A DNA stretch of 64,000 nucleotides from assembly GCA_012728115.1 (NCBI GenBank), contig JAAYFS010000012.1, positions 1 through 64,000 of the forward strand, read 5' to 3'. Positions 16,863-26,241 of this stretch are shown here, one piece after another; within the stretch, counting starts at the first letter, position 1; each line of letters starts with the position of its first letter. The notes beneath the pieces are model-generated. The model did not search any database, was not told the origin of the DNA, and worked only from the letters and a program-made list of their open reading frames with translations. The DNA comes from Bacillota bacterium. GTDB taxonomy: Bacteria; Bacillota; Limnochordia; Darwinibacteriales; JAAYFS01. The translations under genes and the position numbers were made by a program.

Positions 16863-17261
16863 TTACAAATTCTGGGGTGGAAACCGATTTCCTGCTTGTT
16901 CATCCTCTTTTTGGCATTGAATGCAAAGATTGGTAAATGGAATAGCATCTAATCTTTCAAAGCCGATCTCCTGGCCACAATTAGCACAGATCCCGTACTC
17001 TCCCGTTTCAATAGCCTCTAATGCTTCATTAATTCTGGCAATTTCTTGTTCAATTCGCTCCAGGAACCCATAATCCTTGGACCGTTCATACATCTCACTA
17101 CCAGAATCTCCGATGTGTTGATCATATTCGGTTAAGTTACCAGTAGCTTCCTCCATACTATCACGCAGTCCCCATTCTTCTAAATGTTTCTCGGAATCAA
17201 GGAAACTTTGCTTTTCAGCCAAAAGCTTTTTCTTGAAATATTGCAACTTTGATTTATCCAT
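16863..17261 (-). CDS. DksA/TraR-type zinc finger protein (YteA-like)
   Basis: A 132-residue protein with an N-terminal helical coiled coil (KLQYFKKKLLAEKQSFLDSE) and a C-terminal four-cysteine zinc finger (CANCGQE, then CIQCQKE 17 residues on). This is the DksA/TraR fold; the Bacillota version resembles YteA. DksA-type proteins enter the RNA polymerase secondary channel, but whether this one does is not known. ATG 17261 behind GGGAGATG is preferred over an earlier start inside the neighbouring DUF5665 gene. Next to lspA. Confidence 0.8.
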   Translation of the reverse strand: MDKSKLQYFKKKLLAEKQSFLDSEKHLEEWGLRDSMEEATGNLTEYDQHIGDSGSEMYERSKDYGFLERIEQEIARINEALEAIETGEYGICANCGQEIGFERLDAIPFTNLCIQCQKEDEQAGNRFPPQNL

Positions 17262-17265
17262 CTTT

Positions 17266-17568
17266 TCATCTCCCTGCAAGTTCATTTTGGACAATTCGTG
17301 CAATCTCGGCAATAAACTCACCAACGATCGGCAGATTTAGCGCTGCTATCCGACCAAGAAGATACAAAAAAACGGCGCCAACAGCAGTAAATCCCACTGC
17401 TATGCCAAAACCGCGCATTAACCCGAGTAAGAAATTCAAGTACATCATCCGTCGGGGATTTGAATACAACTCCGCTAGTTCTACTAAACTTGCCTTTTCA
17501 ATTGCGGTTGCTACTCTTTCCAGTTTTTTGATCAATGTAGCGATCAATCCTTCGCTGATACCCTTCAT
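17266..17568 (-). CDS. DUF5665-like membrane protein
   Basis: A 100-residue protein with a charged N-terminal helix, the conserved-looking NPRRMMYLNFLLGLMRGFG, then one or two hydrophobic segments (about 50-75) and an amphipathic tail. It resembles the DUF5665 family found between ileS and the dksA/lspA genes in Clostridia. No function is known. Confidence 0.65.
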   Translation of the reverse strand: MKGISEGLIATLIKKLERVATAIEKASLVELAELYSNPRRMMYLNFLLGLMRGFGIAVGFTAVGAVFLYLLGRIAALNLPIVGEFIAEIARIVQNELAGR

Positions 17569-17597
17569 AACATTGTCCCTCCAACCCTTAGAATGTG

Positions 17598-17626
17598 AAA
17601 AAAACCCCTTGGGTATTCCAAGAGGT
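17598..17626 (-). terminator. Terminator of ileS
   Basis: ACCTCTTGG/CCAAGGGGT stem with seven Ts on the minus strand, 27 nt after the ileS stop. Confidence 0.85.
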
Positions 17627-17652
17627 TTTTTCTATCCTGCAGACTATTACTT

Positions 17653-20400
17653 TTAGTTACTTAACACGTCAGTACAACGTGGGCAAAGTTGATGGGAGTC
17701 TTCGGCCGCAGTTACATCTTCGGAAATTCGCCAGCAGCGTTCGCATTTTTCACCAGATGCAACATCCACTTCTACTTCGATTTCTTTTTCACTGACCACC
17801 AAATTGACTTTGGAAACAATAAACAGTATTTCTAACTCGCCAGCGAATGAACTCAGTTGTTCAATCAAATTTTCTTTAGCCTTAATAGTAACCGTCGCCT
17901 CATTTGAGCTACCGATTTTCTTTTGATTTCTTGCATCCTCTAATGCCCTTGCAACTGACTTACGAATCTCAAGCAATTGATTCCACTTTGCTTCAAGGCT
18001 CACGTTATTGAACTCGGCAGGAAGCGCGTCCCAGGTTGTTAAATGCACGCTTTCCTCCTTATCTTTTAGCGGAATTGCTTGCCATATTTCATCTGCCGTA
18101 AAGACCAATACAGGTGCGATCAATTTTACCAACTCATTGAGGATTATAAACATTGCTGTTTGGGCTGATCTTCTTCTAGGCGAATCTTGTTCATCACAAT
18201 AGAGGCGATCTTTTAAAACATCCAAGTAAAAACCACCTAGATCTACGGCACAGAACTGATGAACGTCATGGTACATCACGTGGAAATCATAGTTTCGATA
18301 CGCTTCTCTAACTCTTGTGCTAAGTTTTGTTAAACGCAAGAGTGCCCATTTATCCAGTTCAGTTAAATCTTCATATTTTACGCTATGAGTTTCTGGATCA
18401 AAATCACTAATATTTCCGAGGATGAATCGAGCGGTATTTCTAATTCTGCGATAACCATCCGAAAGCTGTTTAAGAATCTCATTGGAAACTCTAATGTCGC
18501 CTCGATAATCCGCTGAAGCAACCCAAAGCCGGAGAATATCTGCTCCATATTGCTTGGTTACTTGTTCTGGTTCGACAACATTACCGAGTGATTTGGACAT
18601 TTTTCGTCCTTCGCCATCCACAACAAATCCGTGAGTGAGCACAGCTTTGTATGGTGGTTTGTTGAACGCTGCAATCGAAGTGGCTAGCGATGATTGGAAC
18701 CACCCTCGATGTTGGTCACTTCCTTCAAGATAAAGATCAGCTGGCCAGCTTAGATTAGTGCGCTGATGTAACACTGCCGAATGTGAAACTCCTGAGTCAA
18801 ACCATACGTCCATAATATCGTTTTCCTTAGTAAACGTGGTTCCTCCACATTTCGGACAAGTAAAACCATCTGGAAGAAGCTCGCTAGCTTCTCTAGCATA
18901 CCAGGCATTTGACCCTTCCTTGCGGAAAATATCGGCAACGGACTGAATAGTCTCTTCACTTAAAATTGCTTCTCCACATTCACAGTAGAAAATCGGAATT
19001 GGAACTCCCCACACTCTTTGCCGTGAGATACACCAATCACTTCGATCAGCTACCATATTTCGAATTCTTTCGATACCCCATTTTGGAACCCATTGAACTT
19101 CTTCAATTGCATCCAACATCGCTTTTCTAAAGCCATCTAAGGATGCAAACCACTGCTCTGTTGCTCTAAAGATAATAGGGTCCTTACAACGCCAACAATG
19201 TGGATACGAGTGTTCAATAAAATCAAGTTTTAATAAAGCGCCAACTTCATCTAGGTCCTGAGTTACTAATTTATTCCCTTCAGCAAGCTTTACCCCCGCA
19301 TACTTGCCAGCTTCTTCAGTGAACCTTCCTTTTGAGTCAACGGGAGAAAATACAGGTAGATTATATTTTAGACCGATAACATAGTCTTCTTGCCCATGTC
19401 CTGGTGCGGTATGAACACATCCTGTACCTGCTTCAAGGGTTACGTGATCACCTACAATCACGATGGAGTTTCGATCAAAGAGTGGATGTTGACAGATCAT
19501 CCCGTCTAGTTTGGCACCAGAAATCTCCGCCTTGATAGTATGAGCTGTTAAACCTACGTCATTTAGGAAACTATCAAGCAAGTCCTTTGCTATAACCAAA
19601 TCGCCTTTTTCTGTTTCAACTAGCACATAAGTATAATCAGGGTGTACTGAGATAGCTAAGTTGGCTGGAATGGTCCATGGTGTAGTAGTCCAGATCACAA
19701 AGAAACTTCCATTAGGAAGGATTCCCAAACCATCTTTAACAGCAAATTTAACATAGATACTAGGTGATCTATGATTGCCATATTCAATTTCGGCTTCCGC
19801 TAAAGCTGTTTCGCAATCTGGGCACCAGTAAACAGGCTTTAAATCTTTATATATATAGCCATTTTTTACCATTTGACCGAAGATTTCAATTTGCCTAGCT
19901 TCATATTCTGGATGAAGGGTTAGATATGGATTATCCCATTCGCCCCAGATTCCTAATCTCTTAAACTCTTCCTTTTGAATCTCAACGAATTTCTTGGCGT
20001 ATTCCGCACATTTTTGGCGAAACTCTAAGTTGGACATTTTTTCTCTATTTACGCCCAAATCCTTGATCGCTCGCAATTCGATTGGCAATCCATGGGTATC
20101 CCATCCTGGCACATAAGGTGTATGATATCCATCCATACTGCGTGAACGAAGTACAAAGTCTTTTAACACTTTATTTAAAGCTGTGCCGATATGGATATTT
20201 CCATTAGCATATGGTGGGCCATCATGAAGAATAAACGTGGGCCGACCTTCAGCAATTTGTTTTTCTTGTAATTTTTGATAGTAGTTTTTCTCTTCCCAAT
20301 TCTTAAGCATTCCTGGTTCTCTATTTGGCAGATTTGCTCGCATCGGAAAGTCAGTTTTCGGTAATTGTAACGTATCTTGATAATCTGTTTTGGTACTCAA
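17653..20400 (-). CDS. ileS: Isoleucyl-tRNA synthetase
   Basis: A 915-residue class I IleRS. The HIGH motif is in PPYANGNIHIGTALNK and KMSKS in GRKMSKSLGNVV; the CP1 editing domain between them has TTTPWTIPANLAI. A C-terminal zinc site ends the protein (CERCWR and CPRCTD), the form common in Bacteria. TTG at 20400 with an ideal GGCAGGAGGG ribosome site is preferred over starts upstream that would extend into the T-box terminator. Controlled by an Ile T-box. Confidence 0.96.
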   Translation of the reverse strand: MSTKTDYQDTLQLPKTDFPMRANLPNREPGMLKNWEEKNYYQKLQEKQIAEGRPTFILHDGPPYANGNIHIGTALNKVLKDFVLRSRSMDGYHTPYVPGWDTHGLPIELRAIKDLGVNREKMSNLEFRQKCAEYAKKFVEIQKEEFKRLGIWGEWDNPYLTLHPEYEARQIEIFGQMVKNGYIYKDLKPVYWCPDCETALAEAEIEYGNHRSPSIYVKFAVKDGLGILPNGSFFVIWTTTPWTIPANLAISVHPDYTYVLVETEKGDLVIAKDLLDSFLNDVGLTAHTIKAEISGAKLDGMICQHPLFDRNSIVIVGDHVTLEAGTGCVHTAPGHGQEDYVIGLKYNLPVFSPVDSKGRFTEEAGKYAGVKLAEGNKLVTQDLDEVGALLKLDFIEHSYPHCWRCKDPIIFRATEQWFASLDGFRKAMLDAIEEVQWVPKWGIERIRNMVADRSDWCISRQRVWGVPIPIFYCECGEAILSEETIQSVADIFRKEGSNAWYAREASELLPDGFTCPKCGGTTFTKENDIMDVWFDSGVSHSAVLHQRTNLSWPADLYLEGSDQHRGWFQSSLATSIAAFNKPPYKAVLTHGFVVDGEGRKMSKSLGNVVEPEQVTKQYGADILRLWVASADYRGDIRVSNEILKQLSDGYRRIRNTARFILGNISDFDPETHSVKYEDLTELDKWALLRLTKLSTRVREAYRNYDFHVMYHDVHQFCAVDLGGFYLDVLKDRLYCDEQDSPRRRSAQTAMFIILNELVKLIAPVLVFTADEIWQAIPLKDKEESVHLTTWDALPAEFNNVSLEAKWNQLLEIRKSVARALEDARNQKKIGSSNEATVTIKAKENLIEQLSSFAGELEILFIVSKVNLVVSEKEIEVEVDVASGEKCERCWRISEDVTAAEDSHQLCPRCTDVLSN

Positions 20401-20417
20401 CTTATTTCCCTCCTGCC

Positions 20418-20655
20418 TAAAATTAAAAAATCTCTCCTCCACATAAGGGACGAGAGAAACCCGCGGTACCACCCTAGTAGAAATGATGAACATTTCCACT
20501 CTAATGGTTATAACGGAACCACCGACCTGACTTACTTAGCTTCAGCCAGGCAACTCAGGGGTGATCTTCAAAAAGCCATAAGGTTTCGGGCTCGCACCTA
20601 TCCCCGAATCTCTGAGACCCCGTTACTTTCCTACTCTCCCCATCATAGCTTTTAA
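20418..20655 (-). promoter_or_regulatory. T-box leader of ileS, specifier ATC (Ile)
   Basis: T-box core AGGGTGGTACCGCGG on the minus strand (about 20461-20475), followed by a terminator CTCTCGTCC/GGAGGAGAG with six Ts (about 20428-20455). Specifier ATC at 20563-20565 in the context GAAG-ATC-A. Confidence 0.93.
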
Positions 20656-20667
20656 ATATTAACCAAG

Positions 20668-20696
20668 ATAGTATCAGATTAACACCTAGATGTCAA
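20668..20696 (-). promoter_or_regulatory. SigA promoter of ileS
   Basis: TTGACA (20691-20696), 17-nt spacer, TACTAT (20668-20673) on the minus strand, just after divIVA. Confidence 0.85.
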
Positions 20697-20706
20697 TAGT
20701 TCCAAT

Positions 20707-21219
20707 CTAGTATTCATCGGTGTCGAAGTCTTTGAACACCCTGGTTTGCTCGTGGTTTCCAACTTCATTAACATCTGGTTCACCATTGTCTTCTACCATT
20801 GCCCAAACGGTTTCTAAAGTACGGCGAATCCTTTCACGCATTTCTTGCTTTTTCAACCGTAATACAGCTATTTCATCTTTAACTTTTTGAACTTCTTCTT
20901 CAGCTTCACTAAGCATTCTCTTCGCCGAAAGCCTAGCATTCTCGATTATTTCTGTAGCTTGTTTGTTGGCAATGCTTTTTGTTTCGGTCAAAGTTTCCTT
21001 GGTGATTTTAACCAGTTCCTGAATATCTCCTTGCCAGGATTGACTATTAGTCAAACTTTCCTTCAGTTTCTCGTTTTCCTCGCGGAGCATTTGGTTTTCT
21101 TTGAACAATTCTTCGTACGCTTTCACAACCTTCTCTAAGAAAGCATCTACTTCCTGTTCATTATAACCTTTGAAAGAACGTTTAAACTCGGCATTATGGA
21201 TATCGATCGGCCTTAACAC
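20707..21219 (-). CDS. divIVA: DivIVA-family septum/pole placement protein
   Basis: A 170-residue DivIVA. The N-terminal membrane-binding domain has the family block DIHNAEFKRSFKGYNEQEVDAFLEKV (residues 6-31). The remainder is a long coiled coil (about 35-145) with heptads such as ELFKENQMLREENEKLKESL, ending in an acidic tail. DivIVA proteins recognise curved membranes at septa and poles. It closes the ylm/sepF block just upstream of ileS, as in Bacillus. Confidence 0.93.
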   Translation of the reverse strand: MLRPIDIHNAEFKRSFKGYNEQEVDAFLEKVVKAYEELFKENQMLREENEKLKESLTNSQSWQGDIQELVKITKETLTETKSIANKQATEIIENARLSAKRMLSEAEEEVQKVKDEIAVLRLKKQEMRERIRRTLETVWAMVEDNGEPDVNEVGNHEQTRVFKDFDTDEY

Positions 21220-21249
21220 TCTAATCCTCTCCTTAGAGTTAGAAATGAA

Positions 21250-22041
21250 CTAAATTAATCTTTTTAATACGATACTGATTCGTCCTTTTCGTGTTTGTCC
21301 CTTCACTTCATCTACAATCACTCTGCCACGACCACGGATAGATATTATATCACCTTGATCGATGTTAAAAGCAGGGTTTGGTACTTCTTTCCAATTTACT
21401 TTAACCTTTTGGGCTTTAATCTCTCTCACCATTTTGGTTCGAGAAGTACCAAAACCAGAGGCCGCAATTGTATCAAGTCTCATCGCAGGAACTGTAGTCT
21501 TGATTTCCTTTACCCTCTCTGGCTCCACTTCGATTTGTTCTGGATCGATCACCTTTACCTTAACTGGGACTTGGTGAACTTTCACTAAATTCGTTAGCAG
21601 ATATTTTTCTACTTCTGAAGCAATAACCCCCTGACAACCGTTTTCTATCTGTATAATATCCCCGATTTTTTCTCGTTTGATCCCTGTACCCATCATAGCG
21701 CCCAAAAAATCCTTATGACTTACTTTTTGAAACTTAAAGTTTCCTTCGACCTGTAGAACAGTGATCGGGGGTTCAATATTATCACTTGCAAAAAACTGTG
21801 GTACAATCACTAGTCGTGCTCTTTCGCAACGCCGATGTCCACCGAAAGTAAAATAGGTTATTTCAGGAATTCCTGATAAAACACTGATCGCCACCTTTTG
21901 TTGATGTGGATCGTAAAAATCAGTGACCTGGGGTCTATTTGTTTTCCAAGCTAACTCCGCGCCATCTAAAACTTCAATAGCTACCTTGTGCTCGTCTTCA
22001 CCTCGCAAATGCGAAGTAAGCCGCTCTTTATCCAACAACAA
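21250..22041 (-). CDS. ylmH: YlmH, S4-domain RNA-binding protein
   Basis: A 263-residue YlmH homologue. The N-terminal domain contains TYFTFGGHRRCERARLVIVP, and the C-terminal S4 domain (about 180-255) has RLDTIAASGFGTSRTKMVREI and GDIISIRGRGRVIV. Work on the Bacillus protein links YlmH to rescue of stalled ribosomes on 50S subunits (established knowledge). Usual place between yggT/ylmG and divIVA. Confidence 0.92.
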   Translation of the reverse strand: MLLDKERLTSHLRGEDEHKVAIEVLDGAELAWKTNRPQVTDFYDPHQQKVAISVLSGIPEITYFTFGGHRRCERARLVIVPQFFASDNIEPPITVLQVEGNFKFQKVSHKDFLGAMMGTGIKREKIGDIIQIENGCQGVIASEVEKYLLTNLVKVHQVPVKVKVIDPEQIEVEPERVKEIKTTVPAMRLDTIAASGFGTSRTKMVREIKAQKVKVNWKEVPNPAFNIDQGDIISIRGRGRVIVDEVKGQTRKGRISIVLKRLI

Positions 22042-22053
22042 ATACGTTCACTC

Positions 22054-22317
22054 CTATAAAAACAAGCTAATTACTAGTTGCTTCAAAAATTCCAGCACTA
22101 TTAACGCAATCATCGGCGAAAAATCAAGCATTAAGCCCCTTGGCATTAATCTTCTAAACGGTCTCAAAAAAGGCTCTGTAATTCTATACAAAAGATTCAC
22201 CACTGGATGAGTGTAATCTATGGTTGGAAGCCATGACAGAACTACTCTAGCAAGGATCAGTAGCTCATAAGCCTCAAAAAGCCGTTGAATAAAAAGAATC
22301 ACTTGGTAGCGAGCCAC
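22054..22317 (-). CDS. ylmG: YggT/YlmG family membrane protein
   Basis: An 87-residue protein with two hydrophobic segments (about 5-27 and 65-85) around the family block LLYRITEPFLRPFRRLMP. GTG start overlaps the proC stop by one base (TAGTG). The family is associated with cell division gene clusters; function unresolved. Confidence 0.9.
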   Translation of the reverse strand: MARYQVILFIQRLFEAYELLILARVVLSWLPTIDYTHPVVNLLYRITEPFLRPFRRLMPRGLMLDFSPMIALIVLEFLKQLVISLFL

Positions 22318-23159
22318 TAACCTCTACCTCCTGAATATTCCGATTCCATCTCTTTCGACCGTTCTATCGCTCGATTAACAGCATCCCATAAAACTCCCCG
22401 CACGCCAGCTTTCTCTAATATATGTAGGGCCTGGATTGTCACACCGCCAGGTGAAGTGACTTTGTCTTTCAACTGCCCAGGATGCTCTTTTGAATCCTTT
22501 ACCATCTGAGCAGCCCCGACGAAAGTGGAGGCAACAAATTGGCGTGCGATATCCCTTGTCAAACCCTGAGCACAACCCGCGTCGATTAATGCTTCGATCA
22601 TTAAGTACACATATGCGGGTCCGCATCCGCTTAGGGCAGTGACAGTGTCAAAGGTAGTTTCAGGTAAAACATATACCTCACCAACCGAACCGAAAACCAA
22701 TTCTATTGTCTGCCTAATACGGCTAGGAGTATTGTCAGTGTATGCTATGGCACTGATTCCCTTGTTAATTAAACATGGAGTATTAGGAATAATGCGTGCC
22801 ACAGGTACATTACCCCACTCAGCTAGTATTTTGAGCGGTATTCCAGCAGCTACGGAAGCAAAACACCCTACTTTACCGTTTGGAATGTCCTGAATGACTT
22901 GGTGAACATGGTAAGGTTTCACTGCTAATATCGCAATATCACAATCTGTTAGATTATGTACATCATTAGTGATCCTCAACAATTCATGGTCTTTCAGATC
23001 AGCTAGTTTACCAGGATTTCTGTCAATAACCTGAATCGGATTCTCGATAGTCAAGTTTTTATTATTCACCAAACCGCGTAAAATCGCTCCCCCCATGACG
23101 CCCGCGCCTATTAGAGCGATTTTTTTACTTAATTTCTGTCCGCCACTTTCAGCTATCAT
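22317..23159 (-). CDS. proC: Pyrroline-5-carboxylate reductase
   Basis: A 280-residue ProC, the last step of proline synthesis (P5C to proline with NADPH). The Rossmann nucleotide loop is IGAGVMGGAILRG near the N-terminus; the C-terminal signature is DKVTSPGGVTIQALHILE, with SGCGPAYVYLMIEALIDAG in between. It overlaps sepF by 4 nt (ATGA). proC within the ylm/sep block between sepF and yggT is common in Clostridia. Confidence 0.95.
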   Translation of the reverse strand: MIAESGGQKLSKKIALIGAGVMGGAILRGLVNNKNLTIENPIQVIDRNPGKLADLKDHELLRITNDVHNLTDCDIAILAVKPYHVHQVIQDIPNGKVGCFASVAAGIPLKILAEWGNVPVARIIPNTPCLINKGISAIAYTDNTPSRIRQTIELVFGSVGEVYVLPETTFDTVTALSGCGPAYVYLMIEALIDAGCAQGLTRDIARQFVASTFVGAAQMVKDSKEHPGQLKDKVTSPGGVTIQALHILEKAGVRGVLWDAVNRAIERSKEMESEYSGGRG

Positions 23160-23620
23160 AGCGGTTCCCTCATCTCAAAAAAGTCACTGGTACCAATATC
23201 TCCTTCAATACTGACAGAATGCGGTGTGAAACAGAAGATCTTACCTCCTATTTTTCTCATATTTCCTTCAAGTGCATGAGTCGCCCCGCTCATAAAATCA
23301 ATGATCTGGCGAGCGACATCCTTTTCAACTTTTTCCAATCTAATAATTACTGCTCGCCCATGTTTTAAATGGTCTACGAAAAGTCGTACTTCTTCGGCCT
23401 TGGTTGGTTCTACAATCACCAGTTTTACTTGAGATTTTAATCCCCCAGCAAGACTAACCAAGTTTGATTTTCTTTCACCAGCCTGCCCTTTTGACCTGTT
23501 TGAAAAATAATTTCTCTCTTTTTGCGGCTGTTCGACTTCCTCTTCATATTCAACCTCGGCTAATTCATCCTCGTCCTTAACTCCTAAAAGACCCATCACC
23601 TTATCAAAAACAGATGCCAT
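23156..23620 (-). CDS. sepF: Cell division protein SepF
   Basis: A 154-residue SepF, an FtsZ membrane anchor. The N-terminal amphipathic helix (ASVFDKVMGLLGVKD) is followed by an acidic linker and the conserved globular domain (about 68-150) with RAVIIRLEKVEKDVARQIIDFMSG and IFCFTPHSVSI. Start codon overlaps the end of yggS closely. It works with zapA and divIVA, both in this window. Confidence 0.95.
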   Translation of the reverse strand: MASVFDKVMGLLGVKDEDELAEVEYEEEVEQPQKERNYFSNRSKGQAGERKSNLVSLAGGLKSQVKLVIVEPTKAEEVRLFVDHLKHGRAVIIRLEKVEKDVARQIIDFMSGATHALEGNMRKIGGKIFCFTPHSVSIEGDIGTSDFFEMREPL

Positions 23621-23621
23621 A

Positions 23622-24299
23622 CTACCCCTCCTTAGAGAATAGTGCAGAACCTACTCGAATAATAGTAGCGCCTTCTTCAATAGCAACCTCGAAATCATTA
23701 CTCATCCCCATTGATAAAACATCGAGCGGGATTGCTAACTCTTTCGCGATCTCATCGCGCAAACACCTTAGTGATTTAAAAATCGGTCGGCTATCCTCAG
23801 GTTGTCCATAGGGAGCCATTGTCATTAATCCACACAATTTCAGATTCGGGAATTCTTTCTGAACTTGCCCTGCAAAATCCAGGGCCGCTTCAGGTTCGAT
23901 ACCATGCTTAGTATCTTCTCCCGAAATATTTATTTGCATTAAGACATTAAAAACCTTGTCCCATTTTTGACCTTGCTCGTTTAAGGCTTGCGCCAAACGA
24001 TAACGATCCAATGAATGAATTAAATTAAACTCTTGGCAATACTTCACTTTATTTGTCTGTAATGACCCAATAAAATGCCATTCTATTTGAGGAAATCTTT
24101 CAATCCTAGTACGAGCATCTTGGATCCGATTCTCACCAAAAGTAGTGATTCCTAACTCGAATAATCTATCAATCGCATCATCATTAGCATACTTACTAGC
24201 AGCTAGTATCGTTACTTCCTTCGGGCTACGGTTAACTTTTTTACATGTTTCTTCAATTCTTGCCTGGAGTTTGGCCAGGTTAGTTGCAAGATAGTCCAT
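23622..24299 (-). CDS. yggS: YggS/YlmE family PLP-binding protein
   Basis: A 225-residue alanine racemase N-domain-like protein that binds pyridoxal phosphate and acts in PLP homeostasis. The PLP lysine is in ILAASKYAN, with FGENRIQDA and EWHFIGSLQTNK next and SMGMSNDFEVAIEEGATIIRVGSA near the end. ATG at 24299 with GGAAGGAG is preferred. First gene of the yggS-sepF-proC-yggT-ylmH-divIVA set. Confidence 0.93.
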   Translation of the reverse strand: MDYLATNLAKLQARIEETCKKVNRSPKEVTILAASKYANDDAIDRLFELGITTFGENRIQDARTRIERFPQIEWHFIGSLQTNKVKYCQEFNLIHSLDRYRLAQALNEQGQKWDKVFNVLMQINISGEDTKHGIEPEAALDFAGQVQKEFPNLKLCGLMTMAPYGQPEDSRPIFKSLRCLRDEIAKELAIPLDVLSMGMSNDFEVAIEEGATIIRVGSALFSKEG

Positions 24300-24368
24300 C
24301 AAACCATACTCCTTCCTGACAATAGATTTCGTGATTCCGATGAATATTCCTGCTAGATATTGGCAGTG

Positions 24369-25214
24369 CTAACCCGCTAGAAAGTAAAAATAAAAAATAA
24401 TTGTTAATCCTACTGCCCACACATAGTAAGAAAAATAAACCAATCGACCTTTTTTTATGATTTGAAGGAGGAATTTAATAGCAACATAACCCGTTATAGC
24501 TGCAACAATTGTACCAATTATTAATGTACTAATCGAAGCATTCACTTGGCCACTGATTAAATCACCGATAGCCAGAACGGTTGCGCCCAGAATCGCTGGA
24601 ATAGATAGCAAGAAAGAAAAGCGAGCAGCCTCCTCCCTCCTCAATCCTCGCCATAGTCCGAAACCAATGGTAGTACCTGAACGACTCAACCCTGGTACGA
24701 TAGCAAAAGCTTGACCTATACCAATTATCAGTCCATCTAGAATAGAAACAGATTCCTTTAAACTTTTTCCCTTAAGCGCAATGATCTTGCTATAGCGTTC
24801 CGTAATAAATAATACCCCTCCTGTAATTAGTAGTACAATTCCTGTCAATCCTGGTGCGGCAAAAAGGCCTTCTATTTGGGATTCTAATAAAAGAGCGACA
24901 ATCACTGCTGGAATAGTACCAATGCAAAGAGCAACCAACATCCGCACGTCAGCATCTTCATCAATTAAGCGTGGGAAAGCTTTGGGATTTGAAATTATCT
25001 TCAACCCAGCTTGGAACAAAGCTACAATATCACGCCAGAAGGCGATGAAAACCGCGATTAAAGTACCGAAATGAAGTAGTACTTCGTATGCGATACTAGG
25101 TTGATTAACCCCTAAAATATAGGAAAAAAGCACCAAATGTCCTGATGAACTTACTGGCAAAAACTCTGTTAAACCTTGAACTACAGCTAGAATTACCGCT
25201 TCTAATAGACCCAT
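24369..25214 (-). CDS. uppP: Undecaprenyl-diphosphatase UppP/BacA
   Basis: A 281-residue polytopic membrane phosphatase that recycles undecaprenyl pyrophosphate for peptidoglycan synthesis. Signatures: GLTEFLPVSSSGHLVL near residue 15 and PGLSRSGTTIGFGLWRGL near 175. Eight or so hydrophobic helices. Length is typical. It stands alone between yggS and the Na/Pi-type gene. Confidence 0.96.
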   Translation of the reverse strand: MGLLEAVILAVVQGLTEFLPVSSSGHLVLFSYILGVNQPSIAYEVLLHFGTLIAVFIAFWRDIVALFQAGLKIISNPKAFPRLIDEDADVRMLVALCIGTIPAVIVALLLESQIEGLFAAPGLTGIVLLITGGVLFITERYSKIIALKGKSLKESVSILDGLIIGIGQAFAIVPGLSRSGTTIGFGLWRGLRREEAARFSFLLSIPAILGATVLAIGDLISGQVNASISTLIIGTIVAAITGYVAIKFLLQIIKKGRLVYFSYYVWAVGLTIIFYFYFLAG

Positions 25215-25250
25215 TCCTTCACTCCCAATCTCTATACTAACTAACTCGTT

Positions 25251-26195
25251 TCATTCGTTCCTTCGGAACTTAAATCCTGCCCACCGAATACATAAGTTCA
25301 TTAATGGTGCGATAAAGGGCATTACGAAAAGAACTGTAATCACATTGAACAAAGTGTGAGCATTAGCAACCTGGCGTGGCAAATGAGGTGAAGTTAATGA
25401 CACAAGGAGAATAAAAGGGCCAAAAATCAGACTAATTCCGAGCACCCCAAGCACATTGAAGATAAGGTCTGCTAAAGCTGTTGCGCGTGCTTCTTTCTCT
25501 AATCCTATACTAGAGATAATAGTAGTAAAGACCGTTCCGATATTCGCTCCTAATGACAAGGCGATTGCCCCAGAAAGCGAAATTGCGTTTTCTTGTGCTA
25601 AAGCAATAACGATGCCTGTGGTAGCAGTACTCGACTGGATCAGAGCTGTGAGAGTAGCCCCTGTAAAGATCCCTTCCAAAAGATTGTTGGAAACTCGTAA
25701 GACAAGATCACGAACCGCGGGTAACTCGATGATCGGAGCCAGAGATAATCTTAGATATCGCATGCCAAAAAACAGACTCCCAAAACCGATCATCGCAACC
25801 CCGATTATTTTACACTTTCGATTTATTGGAAGCAAAAGCAGACCAAGTAAAATTATCGGGAGGGCAAAAGAACTCAGATCGAAGGAAATAATTTGGGCGG
25901 TAAAAGTTGTCCCAATATTTGCCCCGAGAATGATACCAAAAGCTTGGTAAATAGTAATGACTTGTGCGTTTACTAAAGCAACCATAGTAACAGCAATAGT
26001 ACTGCTGCTTTGCACTAATGCTGTTGCAATTGCACCAAGAACCATTCCCCTAAACGGGGTAGTCGTCAGCTTCCCCAAAATTTGCCCTAGTTTCTGTCCC
26101 AGCACCCCATTAAGCCCTTGGCTCATCACCCATAAGCCGATCAAAAATATAGCTAACCCTAAACTTGCCTGAATAAAATATTTAAGTCCCCACAT
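25251..26195 (-). CDS. Na/Pi cotransporter family protein
   Basis: A 314-residue PF02690-type transporter built from two inverted repeats. Each repeat has QSS and GANIGT signatures: QSSSTIAVTMVAL and GANIGTTFTAQI in the first, QSSTATTGIVIAL and GANIGTVFTTII in the second. Length resembles B. subtilis YqeW and lacks the PhoU tail of longer members. The substrate is probably phosphate with Na+. The ATG at 26195 has no clear ribosome site and is embedded in a 13-bp hairpin (26184-26217), so its translation may be regulated. In Bacillus, spoIIIE follows ylzJ; here this gene does instead. Confidence 0.85.
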   Translation of the reverse strand: MWGLKYFIQASLGLAIFLIGLWVMSQGLNGVLGQKLGQILGKLTTTPFRGMVLGAIATALVQSSSTIAVTMVALVNAQVITIYQAFGIILGANIGTTFTAQIISFDLSSFALPIILLGLLLLPINRKCKIIGVAMIGFGSLFFGMRYLRLSLAPIIELPAVRDLVLRVSNNLLEGIFTGATLTALIQSSTATTGIVIALAQENAISLSGAIALSLGANIGTVFTTIISSIGLEKEARATALADLIFNVLGVLGISLIFGPFILLVSLTSPHLPRQVANAHTLFNVITVLFVMPFIAPLMNLCIRWAGFKFRRNE

Positions 26196-26217
26196 ATTTC
26201 ATGATATGAGGGGACTT
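26184..26217. promoter_or_regulatory. Hairpin occluding the start codon of the Na/Pi transporter gene
   Basis: AAGTCCCC-A-CATAT, loop TTCATG, ATATG-A-GGGGACTT: 13 bp with one A/A mismatch. The ATG of the downstream gene (26195-26193) lies within the stem. On the plus strand the hairpin is followed by Ts; on the minus strand by AAATATTTT. It could be an attenuator, a terminator of tepA-ylzJ, or both. Confidence 0.6.
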
Positions 26218-26241
26218 TTTAAAAAAGAATCATTTTAACGT

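Noticed and set aside
25456-25950. 164-codon plus-strand reading frame opposite the Na/Pi transporter gene
   Set aside because: Fully antisense to a clear transporter gene, basic and without any recognisable domain; explained by codon bias of the true gene.
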